From a virus, in IMG/VR virus record IMGVR_UViG_3300022935_000005, positions 216,914 to 280,913 of that record: a DNA stretch of 64,000 nt; one strand, given 5' to 3'. Both the position numbers and the translations under genes were made by a program. A model generated the notes under the pieces. That model searched no databases and was not told where the DNA came from. It saw nothing but the letters and a program-made list of their open reading frames with translations. Within the stretch, counting starts at the first letter, position 1. Every line of letters begins with the position of its first letter. Shown one piece after another: positions 7,955 to 16,488 of this stretch.

Positions 7955-8962
7955 TTGTTCCGTAAAGCCCTATCTTTTGACGACGTCTTACTCGTACCGA
8001 AGTATTCTGGCGTTCACTCACGTTCTGATATCGATCTCACTCTTGAGATTATGACAGACGAATCCATGAAGCTGCCGGTATTTGCAGCTCCAATGGATAC
8101 CATCATGAATGCAGAGATGGCTAGAGTTTTATTCGAAGCTGGAGCTCGCGGTGTTATGCATAGATACTGCAGTATCGAAGAGCAGGTCGCAGTTGTCAAG
8201 GAGGTAACTGATCAGGCTGAAATATTCGCTGCAGTAGGTATAACAGGAGATTATTATGATAGAGCAGGAGCCCTTATCGATGCAGGAGCTGTTGGGATTT
8301 GTGTGGACGTGGCTCATGGACATCACCGATCTGCAATTGATGCTATTCGAAACCTTAGTCGCACTTACAGAAATACTCATATAATGGCAGGCAACGTTGC
8401 CACCCTACGGGCTTTTGATGATTTAGCGGAAGCTGGAGCCAACTCTATCCGTGTTGGTGTCGGAGGTGGTTCCATCTGTAGTACCAGGATTATGACCGGT
8501 CACGGTGTACCGACATTACAGAGTGTTCTGGACTGCGCGTTGTCAGAGTCGGATGCTTTGCTTATCGCTGATGGTGGTATTAAGAACACTGGAGATATGG
8601 TGAAAGCGTTGGCTGCAGGTGCTGATGCAGTAATGGTTGGTAGAATGCTGGCTGGAACCACCGAGACCCCTGGACAGGTTATTGTTAACCCTGGAGAGAG
8701 GCCCACGAAAGTGTACAGGGGTATGGCAAGCCCGGAGGCTCAAGTTGCTTGGAGAGGTCGATATTCATCAAATGAAGGTGTAAGTAGGACTGTACCACTA
8801 AGAGGTTCTGCAAGAGCTGTGCTGTTTGAGATTGATAAGGGAATTCGTAGTGGTATATCTTATTCTGGAGCATTTTCTGTGAGAGAGCTACAGGCAAGGG
8901 CTGAGTTTATTGAGCAGTCTGCTGCTGGAGCTCGCGAGAGTTCGACGCATATTGACAACTAG
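7955..8962 (+). CDS. IMP dehydrogenase / GMP reductase family enzyme
   Basis: 335 residues, TTG start at 7955 with AAGGAG 6 nt upstream. This gives MFRKALSFDDVLLVP, the usual family N terminus; the longer upstream frame overlaps the previous gene and is unlikely. TIM-barrel features: PVFAAPMDT, VDVAHGH, MAGNVAT, catalytic-Cys loop GGGSICSTRIMTGHGVP, ADGGIKNTGD, ALAAGADAVMVGRMLAGT and YRGMASPEAQ. There are no CBS domains, so it is short like GuaC or CBS-less GuaB. It would act in guanine nucleotide synthesis or in GMP-to-IMP reversal; the sequence alone does not settle which. Confidence 0.88.
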   Translation: MFRKALSFDDVLLVPKYSGVHSRSDIDLTLEIMTDESMKLPVFAAPMDTIMNAEMARVLFEAGARGVMHRYCSIEEQVAVVKEVTDQAEIFAAVGITGDYYDRAGALIDAGAVGICVDVAHGHHRSAIDAIRNLSRTYRNTHIMAGNVATLRAFDDLAEAGANSIRVGVGGGSICSTRIMTGHGVPTLQSVLDCALSESDALLIADGGIKNTGDMVKALAAGADAVMVGRMLAGTTETPGQVIVNPGERPTKVYRGMASPEAQVAWRGRYSSNEGVSRTVPLRGSARAVLFEIDKGIRSGISYSGAFSVRELQARAEFIEQSAAGARESSTHIDN

Positions 8963-9025
8963 GGGATAATAAACCTCGTTAACTCAATATTTAGATTTGA
9001 ACACCAACGTGGAGAAGATTGAGAT

Positions 9026-9478
9026 ATGGCGAGCACAATCAGTACAGCTACTCTACAAGTCCAGATACTTGAAGACATTGAGCTTAATGGAGTCAAGAGG
9101 GGGTCTAGGGCGTACCACACATTTGCTAATATTAAGCAAATCGATGAGAGAATTCTAACGGTACCTACATATGAGGTAGATATTCTGCTTCTTAGCTCTT
9201 CAGCTGCTGCTGGTACTTATGCTACCAATAGCTTTAAGTACGCGAGGCTTACCAATCTAGATGATACTAATTATGTTTCGATCACCCTGCTGTCTGGTTC
9301 GCAGGGCTCGAAGTCAGTCCAGAAATTGCTTCCTAAGACGAGTATGATGATAACAGACCTTGCTCTATCAGGGTCATCAGCGGGTGTTTCTTTCGGGTCA
9401 TTCAACGATATCACAGCTGTAAAGGCTAGCGCTAATTCTGCTAATGTTGATTTGTCGCTTTTTGTGGCTACAACTTAG
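9026..9478 (+). CDS. virion-type small structural protein
   Basis: 150 residues, Ser/Ala/Thr-rich and without Cys, beginning MASTISTATLQVQI. Predicted all-beta, with alternating hydrophobics and repeated small-residue loops (LSGSSAGVSF, SANSANVDLSLF). This composition is typical of phage decoration or tail-associated proteins. ATG follows a weak GAGAAGATTGAG. Function inferred only from composition and neighbours. Confidence 0.65.
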   Translation: MASTISTATLQVQILEDIELNGVKRGSRAYHTFANIKQIDERILTVPTYEVDILLLSSSAAAGTYATNSFKYARLTNLDDTNYVSITLLSGSQGSKSVQKLLPKTSMMITDLALSGSSAGVSFGSFNDITAVKASANSANVDLSLFVATT

Positions 9479-9545
9479 TGTCTAACGAATATAATCCAAG
9501 GTGAGATTCATATGAACAGTAACCAAAGAACTGACAGAGGCAAGA

Positions 9546-9833
9546 ATGGTTGATCTTGAATTGAGCTTAAAGGCACTACAAGCGGGTATTTTACCTGCCT
9601 TCTCCGGTGATGAGGTTGCCAAGCTGCTTGAGACATGTGATCCAGAAGAGGCTCATCGTCTTAAGCGGAGGTTTCGTAAGCTGTGGCGGAAAGAAATGAA
9701 AGCTCAACTTCGTGATTGTTCTTCTGATATTGAGATTAAGCGCACTGCCGCTACATTTTCGACGCCTGCTTCGAAAAGAGCAACTGTTAAGTTCAAGCTA
9801 TTAAGCGAGATTTTAGGAAAAAAAGAAGAGTAA
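9546..9833 (+). CDS. basic protein of unknown function
   Basis: 95 residues, rich in Lys/Arg (RLKRRFRKLWRKEMKAQLRD), mostly helical. Not recognised. It lies between the putative virion protein and the 515-residue protein. A 13-codon reading frame (9511-9552, after AAGGTGAG) ends 4 nt inside this gene and could couple its translation. Confidence 0.65.
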   Translation: MVDLELSLKALQAGILPAFSGDEVAKLLETCDPEEAHRLKRRFRKLWRKEMKAQLRDCSSDIEIKRTAATFSTPASKRATVKFKLLSEILGKKEE

Positions 9834-9840
9834 GAAAGCT

Positions 9841-11388
9841 ATGCCTTATAATAAAAGAAAGCAAAAGTGCACACAGTCAGACGGTGACAAAGGAAACTAT
9901 GTCCTTTCTTATACTGACAAGAAAGGGAAAAAGCACCGTGCCTGTCATACCAGTAAGAAGAACATGCAAGGTCAGATCGCTGCGATAGAAGCTGAAGCTG
10001 ACACGTCTGAATCTGACATGCTCGAAGAAATTAGAGCTTTAGTAAGAGAAGAGGTGATGAGGCTTGGGGGATCTTCAGCAGAGGTTGGTCCAATCAAGCA
10101 AGATATGGATCTTATGTCTGTAGCTAAGGATATGTTGGAAGCAGGCGACTCTGAAGGACTTGAGGATCTAGTTGACCTTAACAACGCTATCTATACTTCT
10201 ATCGATAAGCGGGACGCTTGGGAGTCTATTGGCGAACAGCTATTAACCGCTTGGGGCTTTGACGCTCCAGCTCAAGGTAAGAAGGCTGCTGCTGCTTCCG
10301 AGGGTGGTAGCGACGGCTCTGTCGCGACTTTTTGGGACGTGAGAAAAGAAGGTGTGCTATATTCTGTGAAGACGAGTTTTAAGACTCCAACGAAGCCGAC
10401 TAACTACAAGCAAGCAACTCAAAGCTCCAATATAAAGTTGTCAGCACTTTTTTCTGCAATAAAAGAAAATCCGCCAGGAACAAAGCTGGGAAATATTGGC
10501 TGTATTTACTCTGAGGAAGAAAACTCTCGTGTTATTGGGTGGGGAAACGTGACAGCACCAATATCGTCTGACGATCTTAGTCAAAAAATAAGGAGCATCA
10601 TCCAGAAAAATGTTGCCCCTGAAAATGTTGAAATCATTTTAAGCTCGTACGATTCTTTAGTGGGAACTGCTACTGGCAAAAAAATGTCTAAAGACGAGAC
10701 AGTTACAACAAAGCTTATCATTCGTGCACTCTCTTCAGCCGGACTATCGACCTCAGATGGAAGGCTTACAGGTAAGGCTGAACAATTTTTAGGCAGCTAC
10801 TCTGAAGGAACACCGATAGCATCTCTCGCTGTTTATGAACCGTCATATTTCTTTAAGGAGACGATGGGTAAATTAGGTGACGTTGATGATAACCAATTGT
10901 CTCTCTTTGATTTGCCAAAGGCAGATAAAGAATTTGCTTCTGACGGAGAAAGAAATGACGTTGTTAAGAGGCTTGGGACGCTAGCAAGAGGAATGTCTAC
11001 GACACAGCTTGACAAGCTATTGTCAGCAGCCAGAGAAATTATGAATGAGTCATTAATACGTGAGTACATTAGTGAGGCCACACTAATCAATGAAGAGTTA
11101 ACGGGCTCTGATAAGTCTGAAATCAAGCGGATGATAAAGAAAGAGATCGAAGGTGCCACCAACCGTAAAGAGATCGATAAGGCTTTTAAGAAAGCTTTCG
11201 ATTCAGAGCTCAAGAAATCCCTTAGCTCAAAGTCTGTTGTAGACGAGATCCAGAAAGAAGTTGAGAAGAGCATGGGCTCATCTGCGAACCGAGAAGTGGT
11301 GGTCCGGATTTGCAAAGACGTTTTAGTCAAGCTGTACAGAGAGCTTAGTTTCTCGTATAAGCCAGTTATTGACAGAATGAAAGTGTAA
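9841..11388 (+). CDS. large phage protein with KCTQSDG N terminus
   Basis: 515 residues. The N-terminal 45 residues are a compact basic module (KRKQKCTQSDGDKGNYVLSY, then KKHRACHTSKKNMQGQIAAIE), two Cys and several Lys. Residues about 60-76 (MLEEIRALVREEVMRLGG) resemble the amphipathic leader of the MKITK proteins. The middle is mixed alpha/beta. The last 110 residues are charged helices (EIKRMIKKEIEG, FDSELKKSLSS) ending VKLYRELSFSYKP. I do not recognise a catalytic motif. The position next to virion-type genes suggests a structural or head-internal protein; inference only. Confidence 0.75.
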   Translation: MPYNKRKQKCTQSDGDKGNYVLSYTDKKGKKHRACHTSKKNMQGQIAAIEAEADTSESDMLEEIRALVREEVMRLGGSSAEVGPIKQDMDLMSVAKDMLEAGDSEGLEDLVDLNNAIYTSIDKRDAWESIGEQLLTAWGFDAPAQGKKAAAASEGGSDGSVATFWDVRKEGVLYSVKTSFKTPTKPTNYKQATQSSNIKLSALFSAIKENPPGTKLGNIGCIYSEEENSRVIGWGNVTAPISSDDLSQKIRSIIQKNVAPENVEIILSSYDSLVGTATGKKMSKDETVTTKLIIRALSSAGLSTSDGRLTGKAEQFLGSYSEGTPIASLAVYEPSYFFKETMGKLGDVDDNQLSLFDLPKADKEFASDGERNDVVKRLGTLARGMSTTQLDKLLSAAREIMNESLIREYISEATLINEELTGSDKSEIKRMIKKEIEGATNRKEIDKAFKKAFDSELKKSLSSKSVVDEIQKEVEKSMGSSANREVVVRICKDVLVKLYRELSFSYKPVIDRMKV

Positions 11389-11411
11389 ACTATTTCTTCG
11401 TCTGCTATAAT
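11384..11411 (+). promoter_or_regulatory. TGTAAAC-type promoter
   Basis: -35 TGTAAA at 11384-11389, 16-nt spacer, -10 TATAAT at 11406-11411. Belongs to the second promoter class of the window (TTGTAA/TTGTAC at -35). Drives the small-gene operon starting at 11448. Confidence 0.6.
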
Positions 11412-11447
11412 CTCTGTATGTATGGCAGAATCCCAAATGAAGAGAAG

Positions 11448-11636
11448 ATGTTTGAGCCAGGTGATACTTTCTTGTATCAGGGTTCTCAAGTGACAGTAGA
11501 TCGTCTTATACCCCACACGGTATACTACGAACATCGCCCCATCGCTAGCTACCAAGCTTATTATTACGTCGTGACGTTACCTGATGGTTCTTCAAGGTCG
11601 CTGAGCTTGCAAGACATCAAGCCGGAGGAGCAGTGA
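11448..11636 (+). CDS. small protein, GDxx-type SH3-like family
   Basis: 62 residues. ATG 11448 is chosen because the promoter -10 ends at 11411, so the in-frame ATG at 11418 would be at or before the transcript start. Begins MFEPGDTFLYQGSQVTVDRL and ends SLSLQDIKPEEQ. It fits the small beta-barrel (x-P/K-x-GD-x) family that recurs in the window. Function unknown; its stop overlaps the next GTG. Confidence 0.6.
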   Translation: MFEPGDTFLYQGSQVTVDRLIPHTVYYEHRPIASYQAYYYVVTLPDGSSRSLSLQDIKPEEQ

Positions 11637-11863
11637 GTGAATCCTACAAAATTGGCGAAGTTGTGTATGTGACTCAATACTACGACGACATGATAGTCAA
11701 GGAAAGGTCTATCGGCTTGATAACTGACATAGATAGATATTCTTGGCTGAATGTCCACGGGGGTAAGACGGAGTTTGAGATTTACAAAATACTAGACTCT
11801 AGAACTAACACAACCGTGACAGCTGAGAAATTTGCAATTAGCAAGCTCGAGGAGTATGTGTAA
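11633..11863 (+). CDS. small SH3-like protein
   Basis: 76 residues, GTG start overlapping the upstream stop (GTGA), GAGGAG 3-8 nt upstream. YKIGEVVYVTQYYDDM, then GLITDIDRYSWLNV and KFAISKLEEY: the pattern of a short five-stranded barrel with a C-terminal strand. Unknown function; second gene of a four-gene overlapping operon. Confidence 0.65.
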   Translation: MSESYKIGEVVYVTQYYDDMIVKERSIGLITDIDRYSWLNVHGGKTEFEIYKILDSRTNTTVTAEKFAISKLEEYV

Positions 11864-12099
11864 TGAGAGATTTCCTAATAAGCGCAGTTTCTTTTGCAAT
11901 TATCGCAACAATTCTCTGGGGCTCTTTTTTACTGCTTTGTGTGGTGATCGACTTTTTATCTGGAATGGGCATATCTGCTGGCTTTTTGTGGTTTACGTCT
12001 GGTCTAGCTGTGGCTTACTGTAAGCCTGCCGCGGCCCTGCTAAAGTTGTGTGAGTCAGTTTATATTAAGGTTCACGATATATTCTGGAGACTTGATTGA
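11863..12099 (+). CDS. small membrane protein
   Basis: 78 residues with two predicted membrane helices (about 4-30 and 37-62) and a short amphipathic tail. TAATG overlap with the previous gene and TTGA overlap with the next. No family recognised. Confidence 0.65.
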   Translation: MRDFLISAVSFAIIATILWGSFLLLCVVIDFLSGMGISAGFLWFTSGLAVAYCKPAAALLKLCESVYIKVHDIFWRLD

Positions 12100-12359
12100 A
12101 GGTCACACCATCACCAAGCCTGATGAGACACCATCAGAGAGAGTACTATGACCCATCTCGTCTGATTCAGATCATCGACGAGCTGATAATAACATCACCT
12201 GATATTCCAAATTCTTACAGATTTATGACCTCGACAGGACTAATCATACATGAGAAGTGTAGGTCTTTAGAGGAGTTTCTTAAAAATAAGACTGATGCGA
12301 GGAGCTTGCGAGTCAAGAATCTTCTGTCCAGACTTCTAAGGCTTAATCAGGAGGTCTGA
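12096..12359 (+). CDS. hypothetical protein
   Basis: 87 residues, TTG start inside the previous stop region, GGAGA upstream. Helical with a basic end ([19 protein letters not shown]). It directly precedes the DnaJ-like gene with 4 nt between them. No recognised domain. Confidence 0.6.
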   Translation: MKVTPSPSLMRHHQREYYDPSRLIQIIDELIITSPDIPNSYRFMTSTGLIIHEKCRSLEEFLKNKTDARSLRVKNLLSRLLRLNQEV

Positions 12360-12363
12360 TAAG

Positions 12364-13119
12364 ATGGACCCGTACGCTGTCTTAGGAGTGCAAAAGTCTG
12401 CATCACAAGATGAGATAAAGAAGTCATATCGAAAGTTAGCCCTTAAGTACCATCCTGACAGAAATACAGCCCCCGAAGCATCAGAACAATTTAAGAAAGT
12501 CTCTGAAGCTTATTCCATGATAGGTGATCCGCAAGCTAGGAAAGACTACGAGTTGAAGTCTGGAAACCCGCGAAGCCGAGACTTTGAAGAGTTCTTCCGC
12601 GGAAGCCAGTGGGGATCATGGGATGAGATGTTCGGGACAAGATATCAAAAGACGCGACCTTACATTATAAAGGTGAAAATAGACTTCTCTCTGGAAGAGC
12701 TGAACAGCAGGCCCATGAAAAGCTTCCACTTGGATGGTCAGAGGATCGACTTTCGAGTCCCTCGTGGCGTTCGTCCAGGAGAAATCTTCAACGTCGAGTT
12801 AGGTGGTGGTCAGGAATTACATATAACTGCGGGAGTACTAAAGAATAAGCTGTTTGAGCTTAAGGGTGATGACCTGCATACACAAGTGAGTGTCCCTATT
12901 GACATTGCGCTGAAGGGTGGCGAGTTAAAGGTCCCGACGTTGTCAGGAACAATTAGTCTAAAGATTCCCGCGAGAACAAGTTCACACACAAAGCTAAGAG
13001 TGAAGTCATCTGGCCTACCTTTGAAAATTGCAGGTTTCGGATCTATAATCTATGAAGTGAGGTTGGATCTGAAGAAAATAAGTCCTGAATTATTATCATG
13101 GTCTTCTTCTTTCAATTAA
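12364..13119 (+). CDS. dnaJ: DnaJ/CbpA-like J-domain co-chaperone
   Basis: 251 residues, shorter than cellular DnaJ (about 375) and lacking the Cys-rich zinc module, so class II (CbpA-like). J domain at 1-65 with [13 protein letters not shown] containing the HPD motif that stimulates Hsp70 ATPase. A short linker follows, then two C-terminal beta domains (about 100-245) with [15 protein letters not shown] and [20 protein letters not shown]. It would recruit host DnaK for virion assembly or replication. One of three chaperone-type genes in the window, with FKBP and Hsp20. Confidence 0.92.
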   Translation: MDPYAVLGVQKSASQDEIKKSYRKLALKYHPDRNTAPEASEQFKKVSEAYSMIGDPQARKDYELKSGNPRSRDFEEFFRGSQWGSWDEMFGTRYQKTRPYIIKVKIDFSLEELNSRPMKSFHLDGQRIDFRVPRGVRPGEIFNVELGGGQELHITAGVLKNKLFELKGDDLHTQVSVPIDIALKGGELKVPTLSGTISLKIPARTSSHTKLRVKSSGLPLKIAGFGSIIYEVRLDLKKISPELLSWSSSFN

Positions 13120-13120
13120 T

Positions 13121-13148
13121 TTGTACTTTACATTTTTGTTCGTATAAT
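13121..13148 (+). promoter_or_regulatory. TTGTAC-type promoter
   Basis: -35 TTGTAC 13121-13126, 16-nt spacer, -10 TATAAT 13143-13148, then AAAGGAG and the ATG at 13179. Same class as 11384. Confidence 0.65.
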
Positions 13149-13178
13149 ATCAATAGTGGAGTTAAAGGAGTTTTAGCC

Positions 13179-13442
13179 ATGGGAGAAGTTGTGGACCTTC
13201 TTGAGTACAAACGGCTCAAGAAGACAGAGGAGGAAGAAGAGATAGAAAAGCTGAAGGCTGAACTACGTTCTCTCATTGGCGAGATAGGCGGGATTCATGT
13301 TGTACCTCTGGCGATGTCACGAGATATGACTGATCTTACGCACTTAGGTTTCGGATATTCTTTCGACCCGGGTGTGTACATGAGCTCTTCCTGTCCGTTC
13401 TACACGGTGAGTACATCAGGGGACAAAAGAGAAGATGAATAG
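13179..13442 (+). CDS. hypothetical protein with acidic coiled coil
   Basis: 87 residues. ATG 13179 is preceded by AAAGGAG and lies after the promoter, so the longer upstream frame is rejected. Begins MGEVVDLLEYKRLKK, then a Glu/Lys-rich helix (about 15-37) and a Gly/Ser-rich end. Unknown; overlaps the next gene by 8 nt. Confidence 0.65.
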   Translation: MGEVVDLLEYKRLKKTEEEEEIEKLKAELRSLIGEIGGIHVVPLAMSRDMTDLTHLGFGYSFDPGVYMSSSCPFYTVSTSGDKREDE

Positions 13443-13650
13443 CGAACATTCTCTAAATACTGGAGATATTCTAGAAGATAGATATGGCAACAAAATGGTG
13501 ATCGTAGATGTTTTGGCGCCTGAGAATACAGGTGCTGATTGTTTAGAATGCTTTGTTTTAGTTAACGGAAGAATCAAGAGGGTGAACGCCAATAGTCCCT
13601 CTATTATCAAGTCTTATAAAAAAGAGAAAAGGAGCTTAAAAAATGGCTAA
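13435..13650 (+). CDS. small SH3-like protein
   Basis: 71 residues. NTGDILEDRYGNKMVIVDVL then GADCLECFVLVNGRIKRV: the GDxL plus beta-strand pattern of the recurring small-barrel family. Overlaps both neighbours by 8 nt. Confidence 0.6.
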   Translation: MNSEHSLNTGDILEDRYGNKMVIVDVLAPENTGADCLECFVLVNGRIKRVNANSPSIIKSYKKEKRSLKNG

Positions 13651-13876
13651 TCAGGAAATTGTTACAGAGTTCGTAGAGAAAGTACTTGCTTTCGAGTCTG
13701 AAAAGCGTGAGCTAGCAGAGGCAGAGAAGGAGCTGTACGCAGATTACAAGGACAAGCTTGACGTAAAGGCTTTCAAGATTGCCCTCCGGATTGCAAAGAT
13801 GCGTGCAAAACTAGACTCCTCAGAAGATGCCGAAGTAGATCAAATTCTTGGTGTCGTTTCCACCCGCGTGCCATAA
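13643..13876 (+). CDS. GapR-like (DUF2312) DNA-binding protein
   Basis: 77 residues, AGGAG 8 nt upstream. Helical with FVEKVLAFESEKRELAEAEK, then YADYKDKLDVKAFKIALRI and a basic KMRAK. This is the same three-helix pattern as GapR/DUF2312 (ERLEEEKKxIxxDIKEVYxxAK...). GapR binds over-twisted DNA as a clamp. A phage version could act on supercoiled DNA during replication or condensation. Similarity judged by eye. Confidence 0.6.
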   Translation: MANQEIVTEFVEKVLAFESEKRELAEAEKELYADYKDKLDVKAFKIALRIAKMRAKLDSSEDAEVDQILGVVSTRVP

Positions 13877-13919
13877 TTAACTGCGACTTATTTATCACAC
13901 TTTTTGGAGTTAATGTCCC

Positions 13920-14261
13920 ATGTTAGATATTAGAAATGATATGTATAAGGTCGGGCTGATTGGTGGAATAGTACTTTTATACGCCGCCTCAGCCTATAGT
14001 TATCTAAGCTCAACCGGTGATCGACAAACGTCTGGTGAATACTTGGCTACGCCTTCGACAGACAAAACGATGATCAGGGTTTTGGAAACAGCGCGAGCTC
14101 ATGGCGATCACAAGATACCTCACAAAAGCCTCCAGTCTGCGAATGTCATTGTACCGGGATCTACTTGCGTTATAACTAGTGAAAATCTAGACTTCAGTGG
14201 CGACTTTGTCGAGGTATCTGCCGACTGTTTTGCCGTGGGAAGCTCACAGGAAGCAGAGTGA
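13920..14261 (+). CDS. membrane-anchored exported protein
   Basis: 113 residues. One N-terminal signal anchor (about 11-30, GLIGGIVLLYAASAYSYL), then a periplasmic domain with two Cys (STCVITSENL, SADCFAV) that could form a disulfide. TTATTTATC lies at 13888-13896, about 24 nt before the start. It overlaps the exported OmpA-vWA gene by 4 nt, so the two are probably functional neighbours. Unknown role. Confidence 0.65.
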   Translation: MLDIRNDMYKVGLIGGIVLLYAASAYSYLSSTGDRQTSGEYLATPSTDKTMIRVLETARAHGDHKIPHKSLQSANVIVPGSTCVITSENLDFSGDFVEVSADCFAVGSSQEAE

Positions 14262-15154
14262 AATTTGCTGCCGGCCTGCTTACGCTATTTCTACTATCCA
14301 GTAGCACCGCTGCTGATGAAAAGGCGTCTGAGTATATACTCTACAAGCATGAGCTACCAGACTGGGATGAAAGGTTTCAGTTAGCAGCTGGTACAGCGAA
14401 GGATAGATGCCAGCTCCATGAATGCTTGTGCTCTGTTTCTCGCCCGGTATCCTCTTCGCAATCGACCTTTGGCACAGGCACAGACCGCAGACATTCTCTC
14501 TATTTTTCAGAGGCAGGTTATGTCCCGAAAGAGAGTCAGAAAAGAAGTCTGGAGAACTGGATCAAGAAGCATTCTTTTAGTACGTCTATCACACTCATCG
14601 GATACACAGATAGTTGCGGTACCCACGATTATAATGAGAAGCTGGTAAGAAACAGAGTCTCTGAAGTACGGCAAACGCTAACGGGCATGGGATACCCGAA
14701 GGCTAGTTCTATCATTTTTAGGGCGGAAGCTAGTTACGGTCATGATCCTTCTTCCCGAAGGGTCGATGTGATAGTTCACCGAACAAGCCGGTTAACAACC
14801 ATGATTGAAAAGGTACAAGCAGATGTCTACTTAATAGATGCCTCTGGTTCGATGTGGGGTAGCTGGAGAAAATGGTCTGATATAGTCGCTGTTTCTTTTA
14901 AACCCGGTTCGAGGATATACCTTTCGAAGTCTGAAGACTGCTATTCTGGACAATCACTTGACAAGGTGTCTCCGTCAGGCGCAACAGAAATATGGTACTC
15001 TTACTGGAAGGTATTGGATAAGATGAAGGCAGGAGAGACTCTAGTGGTGATATCAGACTTTCGATCAACTGTTCCACTTACTCGTAGAGAGGCGGAAATG
15101 ATTGAAGAGAAAGTCAGGTCGAAGGGCATAAAGGTTATAGCTCTGAAGCCTTAA
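14258..15154 (+). CDS. exported OmpA-like plus von Willebrand A protein
   Basis: 298 residues. Signal peptide 1-18 (LLTLFLLSSSTAADE). An OmpA-like domain at about 80-180 contains ITLIGYTDSCGTHDYNEKLV, VRNRVSEVRQ and SRRVDVIVH (peptidoglycan-type GxTDxxG motif). A compact vWA domain at about 188-298 has VYLIDASGSMWG, the DxSxS metal site, and TLVVISDFRS. Four Cys near 50-58 suggest disulfides. This is one of three vWA-like proteins in the window (others at 29407 and 52332). Fusion of a wall-binding and an adhesion fold suggests an envelope-surface role in the infected host. Domains read from motifs. Confidence 0.75.
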   Translation: MKFAAGLLTLFLLSSSTAADEKASEYILYKHELPDWDERFQLAAGTAKDRCQLHECLCSVSRPVSSSQSTFGTGTDRRHSLYFSEAGYVPKESQKRSLENWIKKHSFSTSITLIGYTDSCGTHDYNEKLVRNRVSEVRQTLTGMGYPKASSIIFRAEASYGHDPSSRRVDVIVHRTSRLTTMIEKVQADVYLIDASGSMWGSWRKWSDIVAVSFKPGSRIYLSKSEDCYSGQSLDKVSPSGATEIWYSYWKVLDKMKAGETLVVISDFRSTVPLTRREAEMIEEKVRSKGIKVIALKP

Positions 15155-15216
15155 CGTTACGCTTTTCCTTAATATGATATGAGGGTAAGGGATACAACAT
15201 CAGGAGGGATCCTCAA

Positions 15217-15423
15217 ATGGCAAGAATGCAATCAGAAGACGTACAAGCTCTTCTAAACTTAAGGGCAAATTTAATCAACGATCACATCCGGATGCTCGAC
15301 GGCGCGACTAGCCCTCACACCGCGATGGTGAAGCAGGCCGATGTAGCTCGTTGCTTGTCAACAGCCATTCGAAATTTAGAGGAAATTCTAGCCACCGCCG
15401 GCGGCGTAGAATTTAATAAGTAG
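15217..15423 (+). CDS. hypothetical helical protein
   Basis: 68 residues, AGGAGGGATCCTC before ATG. Helical, with regularly spaced Leu and Ala (ALLNLRANLINDHIRML). No recognised domain. The next gene has its own promoter. Confidence 0.6.
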   Translation: MARMQSEDVQALLNLRANLINDHIRMLDGATSPHTAMVKQADVARCLSTAIRNLEEILATAGGVEFNK

Positions 15424-15425
15424 CT

Positions 15426-15454
15426 TTGTAAACTCCTCTTTCTAGAGTTATTAT
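15426..15454 (+). promoter_or_regulatory. TTGTAA-type promoter
   Basis: -35 TTGTAA 15426-15431, 17-nt spacer, -10 TATTAT 15449-15454, then TAGGAG and the ATG at 15488. A terminator follows that single gene, so this is a one-gene transcription unit. Confidence 0.65.
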
Positions 15455-15487
15455 AGAAATAGTTCTAGCAATCAAATAGGAGAACTT

Positions 15488-15895
15488 ATGAAGCAGTATC
15501 GTAACAACTATAAGAATATGCACCCACAGTCAGCAAGGCACATCGGCCGAGAGATTGTGCTAGCCACTCTTTCTGACTCTAATGCTGAGAATGTTAATCG
15601 ACGTCTAAAGTCTGCCGGAGTTACCAATCCTGACGGTACAGACGTTGTGTTTTCAGAGCCACACTTGGATCAGATGAAGACAGGACTAGCTTCTATTATT
15701 GAGATGGTTCAGGATAGGGCTCCACATCGATTCGAGGAAGCTCTTGACCTTGTAATCAATATGCACACAGGTGGATCTTACGGCCCATGGTATCGTAAGT
15801 GGTACATCCCATACGCTTTAGAGACCGGAGCTCCTCTTTGGGTATCTTCATCTGAAGCTCATGAAGTTGTAGACCGACTACGCAGCGCAGCGTAA
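15488..15895 (+). CDS. hypothetical protein, single-gene unit
   Basis: 135 residues with its own promoter and terminator. N-terminal basic patch (MKQYRNNYKNMHPQSARHIG), helical middle, and a conserved-looking motif GGSYGPWYRKWYIPYALETG. Unknown. The dedicated promoter and strong terminator suggest high, independent expression. Confidence 0.7.
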   Translation: MKQYRNNYKNMHPQSARHIGREIVLATLSDSNAENVNRRLKSAGVTNPDGTDVVFSEPHLDQMKTGLASIIEMVQDRAPHRFEEALDLVINMHTGGSYGPWYRKWYIPYALETGAPLWVSSSEAHEVVDRLRSAA

Positions 15896-15918
15896 CAACA
15901 TTTCTTATATGAGTATAT

Positions 15919-15945
15919 GGGGGGGCTTTGCTCCCCTTTTTACTT
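15919..15945 (+). terminator. intrinsic terminator
   Basis: Seven-pair stem GGGGGGC/GCTCCCC (one G-U pair) with a TTT loop at 15920-15936, followed by TTTTTACTTTTT. Ends the 15488 transcript. Confidence 0.85.
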
Positions 15946-15994
15946 TTTCGCTCTATTTATCTATAGATAACTTTGTTGTAAAGGGTACAACGCC

Positions 15995-16459
15995 GTGAGC
16001 GGAAAAAACAATAAGGAAGAAGAGACTTTATTTGTAAAGGGTAACTATGTTGCCGTAATGAATGGTAAGGTCGACGCTAGCGGTCTTGTATCAACCTCTG
16101 TGACAGTATGTACCATTTTGCACGTAGGCTGTGATGACGTGTTTGTGCAGTCTACATCCAGCCAGTTTTCTAATCCAGTAAGGTATATCGTTTCTAAACA
16201 AGCGTGCGTTCCTCTCTCCATAGATCCCGGGAATGTCGTTGGTTGTGTGCCTGCCCAGCCCTCAATCGGAGATATGGTTTTGTTTCATGATAAGCTGACG
16301 TGGTCGAGTAAAGAGCTTGAACTTATAGTTGGTACTGTATATGAAATATCTTTTATGAAGGGACGTCCGTCAACCGCGACTGTAATGAGAGGCACTGACA
16401 TGATCGAGCTACCGTACGCCAGTTTGCTGGTTTTACAGAAGGCACATTCGGTAGTGTAA
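15995..16459 (+). CDS. hypothetical beta-rich protein
   Basis: 154 residues, GTG start. Two similar halves, each beginning with a hydrophobic strand and a G-N/D turn (FVKGNYVAVMNGKVDASG; SIGDMVLFHDKLTWSSKE). It looks like two SH3-like barrels in tandem. CTATTTATC lies 34 nt upstream. Function unknown. Confidence 0.65.
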   Translation: MSGKNNKEEETLFVKGNYVAVMNGKVDASGLVSTSVTVCTILHVGCDDVFVQSTSSQFSNPVRYIVSKQACVPLSIDPGNVVGCVPAQPSIGDMVLFHDKLTWSSKELELIVGTVYEISFMKGRPSTATVMRGTDMIELPYASLLVLQKAHSVV

Positions 16460-16488
16460 TTGTTCGACCAAACGCTTATAGTATAGCC

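Noticed and set aside
10833-11555. 240-codon minus-strand ORF
   Set aside because: Opposite the well-supported 515-residue gene and the next operon; low-complexity Ser/Leu translation.
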